Part shown: piece by piece, positions 61,265 through 64,000 of the stretch
How the letters are laid out: every line of letters begins with the position of its first letter
How positions within the stretch are numbered: the first letter of the stretch is position 1
NCBI GenBank assembly: GCA_003225005.1
Contig: QIAN01000178.1
Span: 1 to 64,000 of the forward strand
Origin: Acidobacteriota bacterium
Lineage (GTDB): Bacteria > Acidobacteriota > Terriglobia > Terriglobales > Acidobacteriaceae
Length of the DNA: 64,000 nt
Direction of reading: 5' to 3'
Translations under genes and position numbers: made by a program
Notes under the pieces: model-generated
The model's database searches: none
What the model was told of the DNA's origin: nothing
The model's input: only the letters and a program-made list of their open reading frames with translations

Positions 61265-63514
61265 ATGCCCCGAATTCCCTTTTTTCGCTTAGGCCAGGCC
61301 CCGGAGACACCGGGTTTGCCGGCACTGGCTGAATCTGCGCTCTCCATTTCGCTTGAAGGTCTGAGCGTGGGTGTCGACAATCTGCGGCACGACGTGGCCC
61401 TGAGTCCGCGTTTCCTTGATGCGGCTCGTGCGCAAATGGCGCGGCTGGTAGTCCGCCATGGCGAAGTGGAGGGGTTGCTGGCGGCGGAGGCTGCGGCGAC
61501 CACGTCGGTACCCTCGTGGATGAGGCCGCAGGTACTCGCGGGAGCAAAGTCTGAGCCCACTGACTGGAAGTCGCTGCTGGCGCAGTTGCACCTGACCGCT
61601 TTAAAGCGGTCCAAGAGGGAAGAAAAAATCTCGCTTGATCTGCTGGCGCGTTTAGCCGTGGTGAAGTTCTTGCGTGCGGAAATGAATCTGCAGTTTGCAC
61701 AGGTGCTGGAGCGCTGTCGCATCCTGTTGAAGAGCTACGACGACGGGCGCCCGCGAAAGGCGCTGGAGTATCGCGAACACGTAGCGAGCTTTCAGGTGAG
61801 AAAGAAGATCATCCTGCGCAAAGTAGGCCAGGATTTGTTCCTCACTTTGCGCGAGATCGAGAAGGAGTCTCTGGCGCGCACTCGCCGATCTCTGTTTGGA
61901 GAAGACGCGGCCAACGCCGGATCTGACAGCTACGCGCTGTTTGTGAACCGGCTCGTATTCTCCGAGGACGGACGCGACGACTACCTCTGTGCTGAACACT
62001 ACGTCATGCTGGGCAACTGGGACCGCGATCCCGATCGCTATGGACGCATACGGGAGGTCGTATCGGCTTTTCTCCGCTCTCTCTATGGCGATGCAACCAG
62101 TGGCGAGACCATCGACGCGTGGATGAGTGTTCCAGAAAATGCTCACCTTCTGGTGGGTAGCGGAACGTCAGACGATTCCACAGCCGAGGCACGAGCCCGC
62201 GAAGAGCGCCTCACGTCGTGGGTGCGGCTGCTGGAAGACGAGCAGGTGATGGAGCATGTGATCGCTTCCTATTTCGTGGTGCCACTGCTCAGCGAGTACT
62301 CGCCGCGCATCAATGCGCAGCAGCTTAAGAATGCCCTCTTGTCCCGACCCGAGTGCGACCGCGTGGAGCGGCTGATCCAGGAACATGGCAAGCTGTCGCC
62401 CAACAGCTTATACGCCGCGGTGGGCAAGGTGGCGAGCTGTAGAGGAACGGAACGAAATAAAGTGGCAGCGCGTTTCTTGCAGGACTTTCTTCGCTATCAC
62501 CGGGACTTGCGCCGGTTGGAGACACTCCATGGGGCGCTTGACACAGTAAATCTAGTGGCCAATGAGCGCATGCGGGAGCTTTCGCGAGTCAACGGGACTC
62601 TCTATGAATTTATGCTGCCCGACGACCAGCAGAAGCCCGACTCGGAGCGTGTGCTCCGTCATGTCGTGCTCAAGGCCGACGTCCGGGACTCCACCCGCCT
62701 GACGCAGACCATGATGGAGAAAGGGCTTAATCCGGCTTCCTACTTCAGCTTGAATTTTTATGATCCGGTGAACAAGCTGCTCGCTAAGTATGGCGCCGTC
62801 AAAGTATTCCTGGAAGGCGACGCCATCATTCTCGCGATCCTGGAACGCGAAGGCGGACCGGGGCTCGCGGTCAGCCGCGCTTGCGTGCTGGCACGGGAAA
62901 TCATTGAGATCGTGCGCGGCTATAACCAATTACTGCAGCAGCGCTCGGGCATGCCCGGGCTGGAACTTGGAGTGGGAATTACGCTGCAGGAGTCAGCCCC
63001 GCTCTACCTGATGGATGGCGAGCGCCAAATCATGATTTCCGAGGCCCTGAACAAAAGCGACCGACTCTCTTCCTGCAACAAGCGGGCGCGCAAAGTGATG
63101 GACGCTCTTGCCGGACCATTCCATGTGTACGCATTCCAGGCTTCGGATGGAGCTCACGCTGCCGACAGCACCGAAGACTCCATCATCAGCTACAACCTGG
63201 GCGGAATCCGAATGAACGAAGCCGCTTTCCGCAAGTTGCAGCAGGAGATCACGCTGCAACCGTTGCAAGTAAAGTTCTCGGCGTCGTCTCCCTTGTCCGA
63301 CAAAGGCGAGTATCGTCTTCTTAGCGGACAGGTCCCCGTGGATCGCGACATCTTCCGCAAGGTTGTAGTCCGCGAAAGCCGCGTGCCGCGCATCGATCCG
63401 AAAGATTTCTCGGTGCAAGGATGGACTGAGAGCTCCTATTATGAAGTCTGCACCGATCCCGCCATCTATGCCGCTCTCGAGAAGAAGAAGGCAGCGAAAA
63501 CGGCTGGCTCGTGA
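61265..63514 (+). CDS. Large soluble protein with divergent class III nucleotide-cyclase-like domain
   Basis: A 749-residue protein. The first 440 residues are almost entirely helical (RHDVALSPRFLDAARAQMAR, KREEKISLDLLARLAVVKFL), with no match I recognise. From about 470 a cyclase-type fold appears: VVLKADVRDSTRLTQTMMEK holds the first metal Asp and FLEGDAIILAILER the second, followed by LELGVGITLQESAPLYLMDG. The glycine-rich turn after GVGI is altered and the usual transition-state Arg is not obvious, so catalysis is uncertain. No membrane helix. The start ATG lacks a good Shine-Dalgarno. It is convergent with the TonB-domain gene. Confidence 0.65.
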   Translation: MPRIPFFRLGQAPETPGLPALAESALSISLEGLSVGVDNLRHDVALSPRFLDAARAQMARLVVRHGEVEGLLAAEAAATTSVPSWMRPQVLAGAKSEPTDWKSLLAQLHLTALKRSKREEKISLDLLARLAVVKFLRAEMNLQFAQVLERCRILLKSYDDGRPRKALEYREHVASFQVRKKIILRKVGQDLFLTLREIEKESLARTRRSLFGEDAANAGSDSYALFVNRLVFSEDGRDDYLCAEHYVMLGNWDRDPDRYGRIREVVSAFLRSLYGDATSGETIDAWMSVPENAHLLVGSGTSDDSTAEARAREERLTSWVRLLEDEQVMEHVIASYFVVPLLSEYSPRINAQQLKNALLSRPECDRVERLIQEHGKLSPNSLYAAVGKVASCRGTERNKVAARFLQDFLRYHRDLRRLETLHGALDTVNLVANERMRELSRVNGTLYEFMLPDDQQKPDSERVLRHVVLKADVRDSTRLTQTMMEKGLNPASYFSLNFYDPVNKLLAKYGAVKVFLEGDAIILAILEREGGPGLAVSRACVLAREIIEIVRGYNQLLQQRSGMPGLELGVGITLQESAPLYLMDGERQIMISEALNKSDRLSSCNKRARKVMDALAGPFHVYAFQASDGAHAADSTEDSIISYNLGGIRMNEAAFRKLQQEITLQPLQVKFSASSPLSDKGEYRLLSGQVPVDRDIFRKVVVRESRVPRIDPKDFSVQGWTESSYYEVCTDPAIYAALEKKKAAKTAGS

Positions 63515-63527
63515 TCGCCAATAACCA

Positions 63528-64000
63528 CTAGAAACCTGATCTTACGCGCGCCGGCCGAAATGGAATCCGAAAAACTGCTTCTACATCCACGGGATCGCCG
63601 TTTCTCGTGGCGGGTTGAAACTGCCATTGGGCAAGAGCTTCACTGGCATACTGGTCGAGGCGGTCATCAACGCCACGCAGCACACGCACACTGCTGATCT
63701 TGCCGTCGGCATGGATTACGGCGTAGAGCGTGACGGTTCCAGCGACATTCTGTCGCATCAGTTCAATCGGATAGGCAGGATCTACTTTGCGGGTGGCCGC
63801 GGGAGCGGATAGTTCTCCCGCATTCGCATTCTGCCTCAATGCAGCGAACCGGATGACCCAACTGCCTCCGGCAGAGTTGAGGTTAGGCATGTTCAGCGTG
63901 AGCGAGTAAAACTTCCGCTCGCCAAATATCTCTCGCTCCGCCGGGGAGAGTTTCGATTCGCCATCAGGATGCAATGGATGCACCGCGCCGGTCGAGAGAT
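63528..64000 (-). CDS. TonB C-terminal-domain protein (energy transducer type), cut by window edge
   Basis: The frame runs open from TAG 63530-63528 to the right window edge; at least 157 codons are inside. The last 80 residues form a TonB C-terminal domain: YPIELMRQNVAGTVTLYAVI, ADGKISSVRVLRGVDDRLDQ and EALAQWQFQPATRNG. This domain contacts outer-membrane receptors such as the one at 9551. The upstream part (AEREIFGERKFYSLTLNMPN) belongs to a longer periplasmic region, so the visible GTG at 63983 is probably not the true start. Confidence 0.8.
   Translation of the reverse strand, partial: LSTGAVHPLHPDGESKLSPAEREIFGERKFYSLTLNMPNLNSAGGSWVIRFAALRQNANAGELSAPAATRKVDPAYPIELMRQNVAGTVTLYAVIHADGKISSVRVLRGVDDRLDQYASEALAQWQFQPATRNGDPVDVEAVFRIPFRPARVRSGF

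Overview
The window looks like a chromosomal segment of an Acidobacteriota bacterium, probably of the Terriglobia type. This is inferred from gene content, not from any search: a very large TonB-dependent receptor with an N-terminal carboxypeptidase-regulatory domain, a Ser/Thr kinase fused to a beta-propeller, a pro-kumamolisin protease with a membrane-plus-ACGGG tail, PilZ, GAF and cytochrome P460 proteins, GH29/GH172/GH57/GH144-like sugar enzymes, moderately high GC, and small conserved proteins I associate with this phylum. Many starts are GTG or TTG with clear Shine-Dalgarno sequences.

Layout. 1-3000: tail of an IS21-type transposase, a TPR protein overlapping a retropepsin-like protease, and a small conserved ORF. 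3039-18495: a sugar-acid and fucose catabolic locus in three transcription units plus one regulator. Unit one (minus, from 9171) encodes a GH29 alpha-L-fucosidase, a four-carbon acid-sugar kinase, a PdxA2-type dehydrogenase, a sodium/solute symporter and an HpcH/HpaI aldolase. Unit two (plus, 9551) is the TonB receptor. Unit three (minus, from 17500) encodes a zinc alcohol dehydrogenase, a second symporter, an aldo/keto reductase and an L-fuconolactonase-like amidohydrolase. A FadR-type GntR regulator follows (plus, 17788). Each of the three units has a good sigma70-like promoter followed closely by the same TTGG-N5-CCAA palindrome, the site type expected for a FadR-family repressor. The lactonase gene is broken by an amber codon exactly at the conserved Trp after its metal-binding histidines.

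18528-25580: a decayed island zone. It contains two tyrosine-recombinase remnants facing each other, two tRNA 3' halves (Thr-CGT and Val-CAC, both cut at the anticodon loop), a truncated carbohydrate-related gene, a frameshifted 3'-5' exonuclease fused to a helix-turn-helix fragment, a GAF protein and another recombinase-like ORF. 25747-32164: protein kinase with propeller, SMP-30/gluconolactonase family protein, a PilZ gene with a one-base frameshift, a small secreted Cys-rich protein and a GH172 (DUF2961) enzyme.

32165-39325: a tightly packed trehalose operon, treZ - GH57/DUF3536 - treY, with 1-4 nt junctions. 39517-48659: a membrane-anchored unknown, then a probable beta-1,2-glucan cassette: GH144-like hydrolase, ABC exporter and a GT84-type cyclic-glucan synthase that lacks the usual C-terminal GH94 half. 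48908-54167: S53 protease, a LytS/LytR-type two-component system and a divergent cytochrome P460. 54884-64000: housekeeping and signalling genes, namely a basic-tailed receiver-like protein, HinT, RlpA with a small coiled-coil partner, MutY, a redoxin, an M28 peptidase, a large protein with a divergent class III cyclase-like domain, and the end of a TonB-domain protein cut by the window edge.
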